A stretch of DNA of 39,528 nucleotides, from the NCBI GenBank assembly GCA_029781595.1, contig JAKOWJ010000059.1, positions 1 to 39,528 of the forward strand, read 5' to 3'. Below are positions 18,458 through 26,736 of the stretch, piece by piece (the first letter of the stretch is position 1; every line of letters begins with the position of its first letter). The DNA comes from Pseudomonadota bacterium. GTDB taxonomy: Bacteria > Pseudomonadota > Gammaproteobacteria > Burkholderiales > Usitatibacteraceae. The notes under the pieces are model-generated. The model saw nothing but the letters and a program-made list of their open reading frames with translations, was not told the origin of the DNA and did not search any database. The position numbers and the translations under genes are program-made.

Positions 18458-20437
18458 TCAGAACGGTTCGTCGATGCGCTCGTTGCGGCCGCGGAGCGGC
18501 TCCGGCAACAGGTGCTCGAAGGGCATGAGCGCCTGCTGCAGCGCGAATCGGTCCGGCGCCTTGCCCGAGGCCTTGATGGCCTCGATCTCGGCGGCACGCG
18601 CCGGCGTGTCCGGATGGTCGATGTAGTCCTTGGCGCCGTAGCCGCGCCAGCCCGGGGGCAGTTCCATGCGCGTGACGTCCAGCGGCTCGTAGTCGAGCGT
18701 CGGCAGCGTGTCCGAATCGCTCTTCCAGGTCGCCAGCGTGCGCTTGAGCCACTCGGCGTCGTTGCGGCGCGGGTAGTCGGAGCGGAAGTGCGCCCCGCGG
18801 CTCTCCGTGCGCGTGAGCGCGCCGTAGGCGATGGTGAGCGCGAGCTTGATCATGCGCTGCACGCGATAGGCGGTGACGAGCTCGGGGTTGGGGCCGGGGG
18901 CCGCGCTGCGCACGCCCACGTTCCGCGCGCGCGCGAGCAGCTTCTGCAGGCCGTCGACGGCCTTCTGCAGGTCCTCGCCCGTGCGGAAGATGCCCACCTG
19001 GGAACTCATGAGGTCCTGCATCTCGAGCTTGAGCACCGAGGGATCCTCGCCGCCGCGCCGGTTGGCGATGGCGTCGAGCTTGGCCTTTTCGCGCTCCACG
19101 AAGTCCTGCACCAGGCCCACCGGCACGGTCACCGCGTTCTCGGGCTTGTCGCAGAAGTCGGCGACGAATTCGCCCACGATCATCCCGGCCACGACCGTCT
19201 CGGCCACGGAGTTGCCGCCCAGCCGGTTGAAGCCGTGCATGTCCCAGCAGGCGGCTTCCCCCGCGGAGAACAGGCCCTTGAGCGTCGGGCTCTCGCCCGT
19301 GGGCTTCGTGCGCACCCCGCCCATGGTGTAGTGCTGCGCGGGCCGCACGGCGATGAAGTCCTTCACCGGGTCCACGCCGAGGAAGTAGTGGCAGATGTCC
19401 CACACCTCCCGCAGGTTCTGGTGGATGTGCTTCTCGCCCAGCAGGGTGATGTCGAGCCACAGGTGCTCGCCGAAGCGCGACTTGACCCCGTTGCCCTTGC
19501 GGATGTGCTCCTCCATGCGGCGCGACACGACGTCGCGGGAGGCGAGCTCCTTCTTCTCGGGCTCGTAGTCCGGCATGAAGCGGTGGCCGCTCGCGTCCTT
19601 GAGCAGGCCGCCGTCGCCGCGGCAGCCCTCGGTCACCAGGATGCCCGCGGGGAAGATGGCCGTGGGGTGGAACTGGACCGCCTCCATGTTGCCGAGCGCG
19701 GCCACGCCCGTCTCCAGCGCGATCGCGTGGCCGATGCCCTCGCAGATCACCGCGTTGGTCGTGTTGCGGTAGAGGCGCCCCGCCCCGCCCGTGGCGATGG
19801 CGGTGGCCTTGGCCACGTAGGCGAGGACTTCGCCCGTGACGAGGTCGCGCACCACGGCACCGAGGCAGCGCCCGCCGTCGTGGATGAGCGCCAGGGCCTC
19901 CTTGCGCTCGTGCACGGGGATCGACTCCGCGATGGCGCGGTCGGCGACCGCCGTGATCATGGCGTGGCCCGTGGCGTCCGCCACGTAGCAGGTGCGCCAC
20001 TTCTTGGTGCCGCCGAAGTCGCGCTGCGCGACCGTGCCGTGGGCCTCGTCGCGCTCGGTGAGCGTCACCTTCTGGCCGTTGATGACGGCCTGGCGGTCAC
20101 CCTTGCGCACGCGGCTCCAGGGCACGCCCCAGGCGGCCAGCTCGCGCACGGCCTTGGGCGAGGTGTTCACGAACATGCGCACGACCTCCTGGTCGGCGCC
20201 CCAGTCCGAGCCCCGGACGGTGTCCTCGAAGTGCACGTCCTCGGTGTCGCCCTGCCCCTTCGAGACGTTGCCCAGCGAGGCCTGCATGCCGCCCTGCGCC
20301 GCCTTGGAGTGCGAGCGCTTGGGCGGGACGAGCGAGAGGATGATGGCGTCGTGGCCGCGCCGCTTGGCGCCGACCGCCAACCTCAGCCCGGCGAGGCCCC
20401 CGCCGATGACCAGGACGTCGGTGTAGACGACTTTCAT
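18458..20437 (-). CDS. frdA: Fumarate reductase flavoprotein subunit
   Basis: Catalytic subunit of 659 residues with covalently bound FAD; interconverts fumarate and succinate on the cytoplasmic side. The Rossmann start is [19 protein letters not shown]. The FAD-linking His is His43 in [10 protein letters not shown]. The active site contains His257 ([11 protein letters not shown]), Thr269-Glu270 ([11 protein letters not shown]) and Arg301 ([12 protein letters not shown]). These numbers coincide with those I recall for Wolinella succinogenes FrdA, so there is no net insertion or deletion across the first 300 residues. The C-terminal helical domain has [28 protein letters not shown]. The ATG overlaps the frdC stop (ATGA). 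A type B succinate dehydrogenase is the alternative; direction of catalysis cannot be proven from sequence. Confidence 0.93.
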   Translation of the reverse strand: MKVVYTDVLVIGGGLAGLRLAVGAKRRGHDAIILSLVPPKRSHSKAAQGGMQASLGNVSKGQGDTEDVHFEDTVRGSDWGADQEVVRMFVNTSPKAVRELAAWGVPWSRVRKGDRQAVINGQKVTLTERDEAHGTVAQRDFGGTKKWRTCYVADATGHAMITAVADRAIAESIPVHERKEALALIHDGGRCLGAVVRDLVTGEVLAYVAKATAIATGGAGRLYRNTTNAVICEGIGHAIALETGVAALGNMEAVQFHPTAIFPAGILVTEGCRGDGGLLKDASGHRFMPDYEPEKKELASRDVVSRRMEEHIRKGNGVKSRFGEHLWLDITLLGEKHIHQNLREVWDICHYFLGVDPVKDFIAVRPAQHYTMGGVRTKPTGESPTLKGLFSAGEAACWDMHGFNRLGGNSVAETVVAGMIVGEFVADFCDKPENAVTVPVGLVQDFVEREKAKLDAIANRRGGEDPSVLKLEMQDLMSSQVGIFRTGEDLQKAVDGLQKLLARARNVGVRSAAPGPNPELVTAYRVQRMIKLALTIAYGALTRTESRGAHFRSDYPRRNDAEWLKRTLATWKSDSDTLPTLDYEPLDVTRMELPPGWRGYGAKDYIDHPDTPARAAEIEAIKASGKAPDRFALQQALMPFEHLLPEPLRGRNERIDEPF

Positions 20438-21216
20438 GGCGCTTTCTCCTGCGGATTCGGGACGACCCAGGCCGGCGTGTAGCGCTCGCCCGCGCGGGCG
20501 GCGTGCTCGTGGCCGATCTTCATGTAGGCGCCGAGGGTCGCGAGGCCCAGCGCGAGGAAGAACACCGTGAGGACCCACTTGGCGACCTTGAGCCGGTGGC
20601 GGCTCGCGGCCGGGTCCTTGCCTTCGAGCCAGCCCCACTTCACGCAGAGCCGGTAGAGCCCGACGCCGCCGTGCAGCTCCACGGCGAAGAGCAGCACGAG
20701 GTACAGGGGCCACCAGCGGCCGGACCAGACCCGGTCGGCCGAGCCGTACGGCCCGATGGCGCCGGGATGCATCATCATCTGGTACAGGTGCACGGCGGCC
20801 ATGAAGAAGAGCAGGAATCCGGTCACCACCTGCACCCACCAGAGCGTGGTGTCCTCGTGCGCCATGAGCCGGCGGTGCCCGAGAAAGGTCCGGTACTGCC
20901 GGTAGTTGGCGGGGAACTTCCGCATCGCGAGGAAGGCATGGAGCATGATGAGCGCCAGCACGCCGGCCACCACCACCGAGACGACCCCGGGGTAGGAGGC
21001 GCCCAGCACGAAGTAGCCCTCGAAGAACTTCGTCACGGTCCACATGGCGTCCTTGCTCACGAGGATCGTGGACACGAAAAACATGTGGCCCCACATGAAA
21101 AGGGCCAGCACGAGGCCCGAGGCGCTCTGCGCGAAGTCCATCCGCGCGGGCCACCGGCTCTTGCGCGGCCGGTCCGCCAGCCCGACGCCGGCGATGACAT
21201 CCTGGGTGGTATCCAT
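20434..21216 (-). CDS. frdC: Fumarate reductase di-heme cytochrome b subunit
   Basis: Membrane anchor of 260 residues with five transmembrane helices that binds two b hemes and the quinol site. Counting from the ATG at 21216, candidate heme ligands are His44 (FMWGHMFF), His93 (LIMLHAFLA), His143 (FMAAVHLYQ) and His182 (AVELHGGV). Glu66 (FFEGYF) and Glu180 lie at the positions of the quinol-oxidation and proton-pathway glutamates of the Wolinella enzyme. This exact agreement also supports the chosen start over an ATG four codons upstream. GGAG lies six bases before it. It is a type B single-anchor subunit, unlike the SdhC/SdhD pair of E. coli. An FNR-like palindrome lies 75 bases upstream. Confidence 0.92.
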   Translation of the reverse strand: MDTTQDVIAGVGLADRPRKSRWPARMDFAQSASGLVLALFMWGHMFFVSTILVSKDAMWTVTKFFEGYFVLGASYPGVVSVVVAGVLALIMLHAFLAMRKFPANYRQYRTFLGHRRLMAHEDTTLWWVQVVTGFLLFFMAAVHLYQMMMHPGAIGPYGSADRVWSGRWWPLYLVLLFAVELHGGVGLYRLCVKWGWLEGKDPAASRHRLKVAKWVLTVFFLALGLATLGAYMKIGHEHAARAGERYTPAWVVPNPQEKAP

Positions 21217-21290
21217 CCGCTCCTCCATGCCCCCCGGGGGATAGGGGGGTCTCGGCCCGCACACTTTGCCGCCTAAAGGCCCCCCGACGG

Positions 21291-21304
21291 TTGACAGGGG
21301 TCAA
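21291..21304 (-). promoter_or_regulatory. FNR/Anr-like box upstream of frdCAB
   Basis: TTGACAGGGGTCAA has perfect TTGAC/GTCAA arms, the same arms as the box upstream of the rhodanese gene. It is centred 81 bases before the frdC ATG. On the minus strand CAAAGT (21268-21263), a weak -10, follows after 22 bases, placing a start near 21256 with the box at about -41. The site also lies upstream of the divergent glycosyltransferase gene. Confidence 0.55.
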
Positions 21305-21358
21305 AGGCCCGGGAAGGCCCGCGACGGCCGCCGGGGGTCACGGCCCGCCGGGTCGCGA

Positions 21359-21364
21359 TAAAAT
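21359..21364 (+). promoter_or_regulatory. Candidate promoter -10 for the glycan gene cluster
   Basis: TAAAAT in the sequence GCGATAAAATCACC is the only AT-rich element before the TTG start at 21392. It would give a leader of about 21 bases. The -35 region (GTCACG) is weak. Confidence 0.35.
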
Positions 21365-21391
21365 CACCCACCGCAAGGCCAGCCCTCCCCC

Positions 21392-24300
21392 TTGATCGAC
21401 GTCATCATTCCCGTCTACCGCGGGTTCGCCGAGACTCGCCGCTGCCTCGAGAGCGTGCTGGCCTCGTCCGTCCGCGCCGCCCACGAGGTGATCGTGGTCG
21501 ACGACGCGAGCCCGGAGCCGGCGCTGTCGGCATGGCTGCGCGAGCTCGCGGCCGCCGGGCGGATCCGCCTCGTCGTGCACGAGCGCAACCTCGGCTTCGT
21601 GGCATCGGTCAACGGCGCGATGGCGCTGGACCGCGACCGCGACGTGGTGCTCCTCAACAGCGACACCGAGGTCGCCGACGGCTGGCTGGACCGCCTGGCG
21701 GGCTGCGCGGCCCGCGATCCCCTCTGCGCCACCGTCTCGCCCTTCTCGAACAACGCCACCATCTGCAGCTATCCCGGCTTCGAGCGCCCCAACCCGCTTC
21801 CCGACGGGTTCGGCACCCGAGACCTCCAGGAGGTCTTCGCCGAGGTGAACGACGGCTGCTCGGTGGAAGTGCCGACCACGGTCGGCTTCTGCATGTACCT
21901 GCGGCGCACGTGCCTCGAGCGCGTGGGGCCCTTCGACGAGGAGGCCTTCGGCGCCGGCTACGGCGAGGAGGTCGACTACTGCATGCGCGCCGCCCGGGCC
22001 GGGTTCCGGCACCGGCTGTGCGCGGACGCCTTCGTCTTCCACCAGGGCGAGGTGTCGTTCCGCGACGCGGGCGCCGACCGCCGCCAGCAGGCGCAGGCGA
22101 TCGTCGACGATCGCTATCCGGACTTCATGCCGGCGGTGCGCGACTGGATCGCCCGCGACCCGGCGGCGCCGCTGCGCGAGCGCGTGACGGCGCGGCTCGC
22201 CTCGCTTCGGCAGGCCCGGACGGCCGCCCTGCCGCCGGCGCTTTCCGCCGCGGATGCCGGTCCCGTGCTCCTCGTCTTCGCGGCTGGCGGGACGCAGGCG
22301 CAGGACACCGCACGCACCGTCGAGGCCGCGATGCGGCAGGCCGTGCTGCCGGGCACGAGGGCCGTCGCCGCGGGAGATCCGGCGCGCGCGGGAAGCGAAC
22401 TCGCCGCGCGGCTGTCGGACCACGCCGGGCGGGACGTGGTGGTGGCCGAGGCCGGCGTGACGCTGCCCTATGCATGGGACGCGCGCCTTCGCCTCGCGGC
22501 CCACGACCAGCCGGGCATCGGCGCGGCGGCGCCGATGTGCGCCTCCGGTCCGGCCTTCCGCCTGGCGCTGGACGATTCCGCCGGCGAGCGGCTGGACCGC
22601 ATCGCCTATTGCCTCGGCGACCGCTCGTACCACGAGGTGCCCGGGCTGCCGCACGCCTGCGCCTACGTCCGGCGCGACGCGCTGGACGCTGCCCTTCCGG
22701 AAGTGGCCGGCGAGGCCTGGCCGGCGCTCGTGGATGGCCTCGCCCGGGCAATTCGCCGCGACGGGCGCAGTTGCGTGCTGTGCGACTACGTCCACGTGGC
22801 CGGTGCCCGGCCCTCGGACGCCTGGCCGGGCGACGCGGTGGAATCGTCGGCGCTGGAGCAGCACCACCCGCTGGGGTGGCTGCGCCGCGCGGTGGCCGAC
22901 CTGGCGGCCCGCGGGCTGCCGGCCGTGGGCATGCCCGGCCTCGACCCGCGGCCCGTCCGGCTGCACGTGATGCACTACTGGGGCGGCGGCCTCGAACGAT
23001 GGGTCCGCGACTTCGCGCGCGCCGATCCGGGCGCGATCCACCTCACGCTCGCCACCTACCGCATCGGCGAGGCCGGCGGCCAGCGCGTCGTGCTGTGCGC
23101 CGACCCGGCCGCGCGCGCACCGGTCCGCACCTGGGACATCGCCCGTCCCATCCGGTCCACCGCGACGGGCAGCGTCGAGTACCGCCGCATCCTCGACCAG
23201 GTGGTGCGGGAGTTCGCGGTGGACACGGTCGTCGTCTCCTCGCTCATCGGCCACGGCCTGGATGCCCTGGACCTGCCGCTGCCCACGGTCGTGGTGATGC
23301 ACGACTTGTACCCCGTGTGCCAGGCGATCAACCCGCAGTTCGGCAAGACGTGCGAGCGGTGCGACGCGCACGACCTGGCGCGCTGCGGCCGCGAGAACCC
23401 GCTCAACCGCATCTTCACCGACCTGCCGGCCCCGGACTGGGACCGGATGCGGCGCGGGTTCGTCTCGCGGATCCTCGAGCGCGGGCTGCCCGTCGTGGTG
23501 CCCAGCCCCTGGGTCGCCCGGACGCTTCGCCAGCTCGATCCCCGGCTGGAGCGGGCGTCCGTCCACGTGATCGGACACGGGATCGACCTGCGGCCCGCAC
23601 GGCTCGCGATCGCCGCGCGAGAGCCGGGGGAGCGCCTGCGACTCGTGGTCCTCGGCCGCCTCTCCCCCCAGAAGGGCTCGGAGCTGCTGCGCGAGGCGGC
23701 CCCGGGTCTATCCCGCTTCGCGGACGTCACCCTGCTCGGCGGCGGCCGGAACGGCCTGCGGCTGGGCGAGGCCTGCGGGTGGCAGGCCATCGAGTCCTAC
23801 GGGGAGGAGGAGCTCCGCGAGCACCTCGCGCGAATCGCCCCGCACGCGGCCGTGCTGGCCTCCGTGGTGCCCGAGACGTTCAGCTACACCCTCAGCGAGC
23901 TCTTCAACCTGGGCATTCCCGCCCTCGCGACCGACCTCGGCAGCTTCCGCGAACGCATCGAGGACGGACGGACGGGCTTTCTCTTCGCGCCAGAGGCGTC
24001 CTCGCTCGTCGCGTGCGTCGAGTCCCTGCACGGCGACCCGGCCAGGCTCCAGGAAGTCGCCGCGCGGCTCGCCACCCGCCCCCTGGAACCGTCGGCCTCC
24101 GAGATGGCCGGCCGTTACGCCGAGGTCCCGCCCTCCGGGACGCGGCCCGCGGCGCGCCTGCAGGTGGGCATCGGCACGCAGACCGGGCTCACCGAGCCCT
24201 ACCGCCACCTCACCCAGGCCTACGAGCAGCTCGCCGGCGCCTACGGGCAGTCGCGACGGGCCTACGACCACGTCCGCCGGGCCTATGACGCGGCGACCGA

Positions 24301-24568
24301 GCGGTCCCGGAAGGCCGACGCGCTCTGGCAGGCGTGCGCCGAGGATCTCGAGGGCATGCGCCTGCAGTGGCAGTGGTGGCGGGCTCCGCGCGCGGCGCGC
24401 CGGCTGGACGAAACTCGTGAGAAAATACGCCGCCTCGACGAGGCGGGAGGTTCCCCGGCCGGGCCGGCCGCGGAAGCTTCGCCTGGGGCGAGCCTCGCGG
24501 GCGACGCCCCCCCGCCGTCCTCCGGAAACGACCCACAAGACACGACCCATGGCCGAGACGAACCTTGA
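21392..24568 (+). CDS. Fused GT2-GT4 glycosyltransferase with tyrosine-heptad tail
   Basis: Large cytoplasmic or membrane-associated glycosyltransferase of 1058 residues. Residues 1-245 are a GT-A (GT2) domain: MIDVIIPVYRG, NSDTEV with Asp91 and Glu93 as the DxD-like metal site, and GYGEEVDYCMRAARAGF. Residues about 250-510 look like a second, degraded GT2-like unit with no DxD. Residues about 515-890 form a GT-B (GT4) domain with LVVLGRLSPQKGSELLREA and the EX7E motif Glu828/Glu836 in VPETFSYTLSELFNLG. The tail has Tyr at 937, 944, 951, 958 and 965 (perfect 7-residue spacing), then a low-complexity end rich in Pro, Ala and Gly. The start is TTG, because no other start fits before the GT2 beta-strand. 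Probably acts in surface polysaccharide or glycoprotein synthesis; sugar donors are unknown. It overlaps the next gene by 20 bases. Confidence 0.85.
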   Translation: MIDVIIPVYRGFAETRRCLESVLASSVRAAHEVIVVDDASPEPALSAWLRELAAAGRIRLVVHERNLGFVASVNGAMALDRDRDVVLLNSDTEVADGWLDRLAGCAARDPLCATVSPFSNNATICSYPGFERPNPLPDGFGTRDLQEVFAEVNDGCSVEVPTTVGFCMYLRRTCLERVGPFDEEAFGAGYGEEVDYCMRAARAGFRHRLCADAFVFHQGEVSFRDAGADRRQQAQAIVDDRYPDFMPAVRDWIARDPAAPLRERVTARLASLRQARTAALPPALSAADAGPVLLVFAAGGTQAQDTARTVEAAMRQAVLPGTRAVAAGDPARAGSELAARLSDHAGRDVVVAEAGVTLPYAWDARLRLAAHDQPGIGAAAPMCASGPAFRLALDDSAGERLDRIAYCLGDRSYHEVPGLPHACAYVRRDALDAALPEVAGEAWPALVDGLARAIRRDGRSCVLCDYVHVAGARPSDAWPGDAVESSALEQHHPLGWLRRAVADLAARGLPAVGMPGLDPRPVRLHVMHYWGGGLERWVRDFARADPGAIHLTLATYRIGEAGGQRVVLCADPAARAPVRTWDIARPIRSTATGSVEYRRILDQVVREFAVDTVVVSSLIGHGLDALDLPLPTVVVMHDLYPVCQAINPQFGKTCERCDAHDLARCGRENPLNRIFTDLPAPDWDRMRRGFVSRILERGLPVVVPSPWVARTLRQLDPRLERASVHVIGHGIDLRPARLAIAAREPGERLRLVVLGRLSPQKGSELLREAAPGLSRFADVTLLGGGRNGLRLGEACGWQAIESYGEEELREHLARIAPHAAVLASVVPETFSYTLSELFNLGIPALATDLGSFRERIEDGRTGFLFAPEASSLVACVESLHGDPARLQEVAARLATRPLEPSASEMAGRYAEVPPSGTRPAARLQVGIGTQTGLTEPYRHLTQAYEQLAGAYGQSRRAYDHVRRAYDAATERSRKADALWQACAEDLEGMRLQWQWWRAPRAARRLDETREKIRRLDEAGGSPAGPAAEASPGASLAGDAPPPSSGNDPQDTTHGRDEP

Positions 24569-25394
24569 CGCGCGCTTCCCCTGGGCGGCCCGCCTTTCGC
24601 CCGAGCGGCTGAAGAGCCCCTGGTGGATCGGGCACATCCCGTTCGCCTTCGAACTGGTGGCCCGCCTGCGGCCGGGCACCCTCGTGGAGCTGGGCACCTA
24701 CAGCGGCTCCTCCTTCGCCGCCTTCTGCCAGGCCGTGCGCGCCTGCGGGCTGGACACGCGCTGCTACGGCGTGGACCTGTGGGAGGGCGACGTGCACATG
24801 GGCACGTTCGACGAGGAGCTGTTCCGGGAGGTCTCGCAGTACATGTCCGACACCTACCCGGGCATCGCGACCCTGGTGCGAAAGGACTTCGACGAGGCCT
24901 CCCGCGACTTCGCGGACGGCTCCGTGGACCTCCTGCACATCGACGGCACCCACACCTACGAGGCGGTCGGCAACGACTTCCGCACCTGGCTGCCGAAGAT
25001 GTCGCGCCGCGGCGTGATCCTCTTCCACGACACGAACGTCACCGTGCAGAACGCGGGCGAGGCCGCGCTGCGCTTCGGCGTGCGCCGCCTCTTCGACGAG
25101 GTGAAGGGCCGCTACCCGCACCTCGAGTTCGGCCACTGCTGGGGTCTCGGCGTGCTGGTCACGGGGTCCGAGGCGCCGCCGGAGGTGCTCGAGCTCGTGG
25201 CGGCCGCGCAGGACCCGGCCTTCGCCGCGCACTTCGCCGCCAAGGGCCAGGCGGTGTCGGAGCGCTTCGAGGCCATGGGCATCCCGCTGCCGGTCCACGG
25301 CACCTATCCCGGCTCGGGCTCGCTTGCCGCCCGCGCGGCCAACCGGCTGCGCCGACTCGCGCGCCGGCTCCTCGGAGGCGCCTCCCCCGCCTAG
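24549..25394 (+). CDS. Class I SAM methyltransferase (Methyltransf_24-like)
   Basis: Protein of 281 residues. The SAM-binding motif is LVELGTYSGSSFAAFCQAV, followed by GVDLWEGD, a DLLHIDGTHTYEAVGNDF stretch and VILFHDTNV. The Asp/His pattern matches metal-assisted O-methyltransferases of the cephalosporin-hydroxylase/rhamnosyl-methyltransferase group often found in glycan loci. The C-terminus ends in an Arg-rich helix (ANRLRRLARRLL). The ATG at 24549 lies inside the end of the glycosyltransferase gene in another frame, so the two are likely cotranscribed. The likely substrate is a sugar of the same glycan, but this is inferred from position. Confidence 0.82.
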   Translation: MAETNLDARFPWAARLSPERLKSPWWIGHIPFAFELVARLRPGTLVELGTYSGSSFAAFCQAVRACGLDTRCYGVDLWEGDVHMGTFDEELFREVSQYMSDTYPGIATLVRKDFDEASRDFADGSVDLLHIDGTHTYEAVGNDFRTWLPKMSRRGVILFHDTNVTVQNAGEAALRFGVRRLFDEVKGRYPHLEFGHCWGLGVLVTGSEAPPEVLELVAAAQDPAFAAHFAAKGQAVSERFEAMGIPLPVHGTYPGSGSLAARAANRLRRLARRLLGGASPA

Positions 25395-25445
25395 TCGTCC
25401 AACGCGGGCGCCGCCAGGCGGCCGCCCCTCCCGCCGAAGCCCGCA

Positions 25446-26624
25446 ATGAACGCCTCCCAACAGGTCAAGCTGCTCGCGCTGTATTTCCCGCAGTTCCACG
25501 CCATCCCCGAGAACGACGAGTGGTGGGGCAAGGGCTTCACCGACTGGGTGAACGTGCGCAAGGCCAGGCCGCAGTTCCGGGGTCACTACCAGCCGCGCAT
25601 GCCGCTCGGCGGGCGCTACTACGACCAGTCGCGCAAGGAGACGCTCGCCTGGCAGATCGACCTCGCGCGCCGCCACGGCGTGCACGGCTTCTGCCACTAC
25701 CACTACTGGTTCGGGGGCAAGCAGCTGCTGAACACGCCGACCGACATGGTGATGGATTCGCCGGAGCTCGACCTGCCGTTCTGCCTGGCGTGGGCCAACG
25801 AGACCTGGTCGCGGCGCTGGGACGGGCGCGACCACCACATCCTGCAGGAGCAGACGCACGAGCCCGACCGGGCCCTCTGGGCGCGCCACTTCGAGTACCT
25901 CTTCCGGGCGTGGAGCGACGAGCGCGCGATCCGCGTCGACGGCAAGCCCGTCTTCCTCGTCTACCGCCCGCACCGGATCACCGAGATCGGGGCGATGTTC
26001 GACTTCTGGCGCGGCCTGGCCCACGAGCGCGGGCTGCCGGGCCTCTACCTCGTCGCGATGAAGCAGTACGAGTTCCCCGTGCCGCAGGTGCTGCGACACT
26101 TCGACGCGACGATGCAGTTCCAGCCCTTCGAGGCCATCTACTCGCCAGACTTCGAGGGGGCCGGAACGGGCTCCCTCGCCCGCAAGGCGCTGGCGCCGCT
26201 GCGCGTGCTGCCGGACCGGCTGCAGGAGGTCCTGCGCACGATCCGCAACCAGGTCTTCTCCGGACTCACCTTCTACGACTACGACCAGGTGTGGCGCCAG
26301 ATCCTCAAGGTGGAGCGCGAGGGCGGCATCCCGGCCTTTCCGGGCGCGTTCGTCGACTGGGACAACACGGCCCGCTACGTGAAGCGGGCCCGCATCTTCA
26401 AGGGCGCCTCCCCCGAGCGCTTCGCCTACTGGTTCCGGCGCCTCGTCGAGGCCACCGCCGCCCGCCCGGAGCCCGAGCGGCTCATCTTCCTCAACGCGTG
26501 GAACGAGTGGGCCGAGGGCACCTACCTCGAGCCCGACGAGCGCTACGGCTACCGGTACCTCGAGGCGGTGCGCGACTGCCTCGCGGAGCCGGCCGCCGCC
26601 GCCCGATCGCCCGTCGCGGCCTGA
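25446..26624 (+). CDS. WbsX / GH99-like glycan-processing protein
   Basis: Protein of 392 residues matching the WbsX family (glycosyltransferase WbsX, related to glycoside hydrolase family 99). Landmarks are LLALYFPQFHAIPENDEWWG, FTDWVNVRKARPQF, HGFCHYHYWFGGKQLL, CLAWANETWSRRWDG and the closing FLNAWNEWAEGTYLEPD. Family members occur in O-antigen and capsule loci; whether they hydrolyse or transfer sugars is not settled. No signal peptide is visible, so a cytoplasmic site is likely. It lies 51 bases after the methyltransferase on the same strand and closes the three-gene glycan cluster. Confidence 0.85.
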   Translation: MNASQQVKLLALYFPQFHAIPENDEWWGKGFTDWVNVRKARPQFRGHYQPRMPLGGRYYDQSRKETLAWQIDLARRHGVHGFCHYHYWFGGKQLLNTPTDMVMDSPELDLPFCLAWANETWSRRWDGRDHHILQEQTHEPDRALWARHFEYLFRAWSDERAIRVDGKPVFLVYRPHRITEIGAMFDFWRGLAHERGLPGLYLVAMKQYEFPVPQVLRHFDATMQFQPFEAIYSPDFEGAGTGSLARKALAPLRVLPDRLQEVLRTIRNQVFSGLTFYDYDQVWRQILKVEREGGIPAFPGAFVDWDNTARYVKRARIFKGASPERFAYWFRRLVEATAARPEPERLIFLNAWNEWAEGTYLEPDERYGYRYLEAVRDCLAEPAAAARSPVAA

Positions 26625-26646
26625 TCCGGGGGCCGTTTCTCCCCCA

Positions 26647-26670
26647 CCGCGGGCCGGGGTGTGCCCGCGG
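26647..26670. repeat. GC-rich hairpin between the glycan cluster and the cyclase gene
   Basis: CCGCGGGC (26647-26654) and GCCCGCGG (26663-26670) form a perfect 8-bp stem around an 8-base loop. There is no T-run. It ends 11 bases before the proposed cyclase -10 and so overlaps the -35 area. Confidence 0.55.
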
Positions 26671-26680
26671 GAGTTCGGTG

Positions 26681-26686
26681 TATCAT
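26681..26686 (+). promoter_or_regulatory. Candidate cyclase promoter -10
   Basis: TATCAT directly preceded by TG, in a stretch reading GGTGTATCATTCG. It places a start near 26693, upstream of the GTG at 26737 but downstream of the more distal GTG at 26659, which supports the shorter coding region. Confidence 0.45.
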
Positions 26687-26736
26687 TCGCCGCTGCGGCA
26701 GCCACCCGACCGGACTCACAAGAAAAGCGAGACACC

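Noticed and set aside
26659-26736. Upstream extension of the cyclase from GTG at 26659
   Set aside because: It would start upstream of the predicted transcription start and overlap a hairpin; the extra residues look like no CHASE2 N-terminus.
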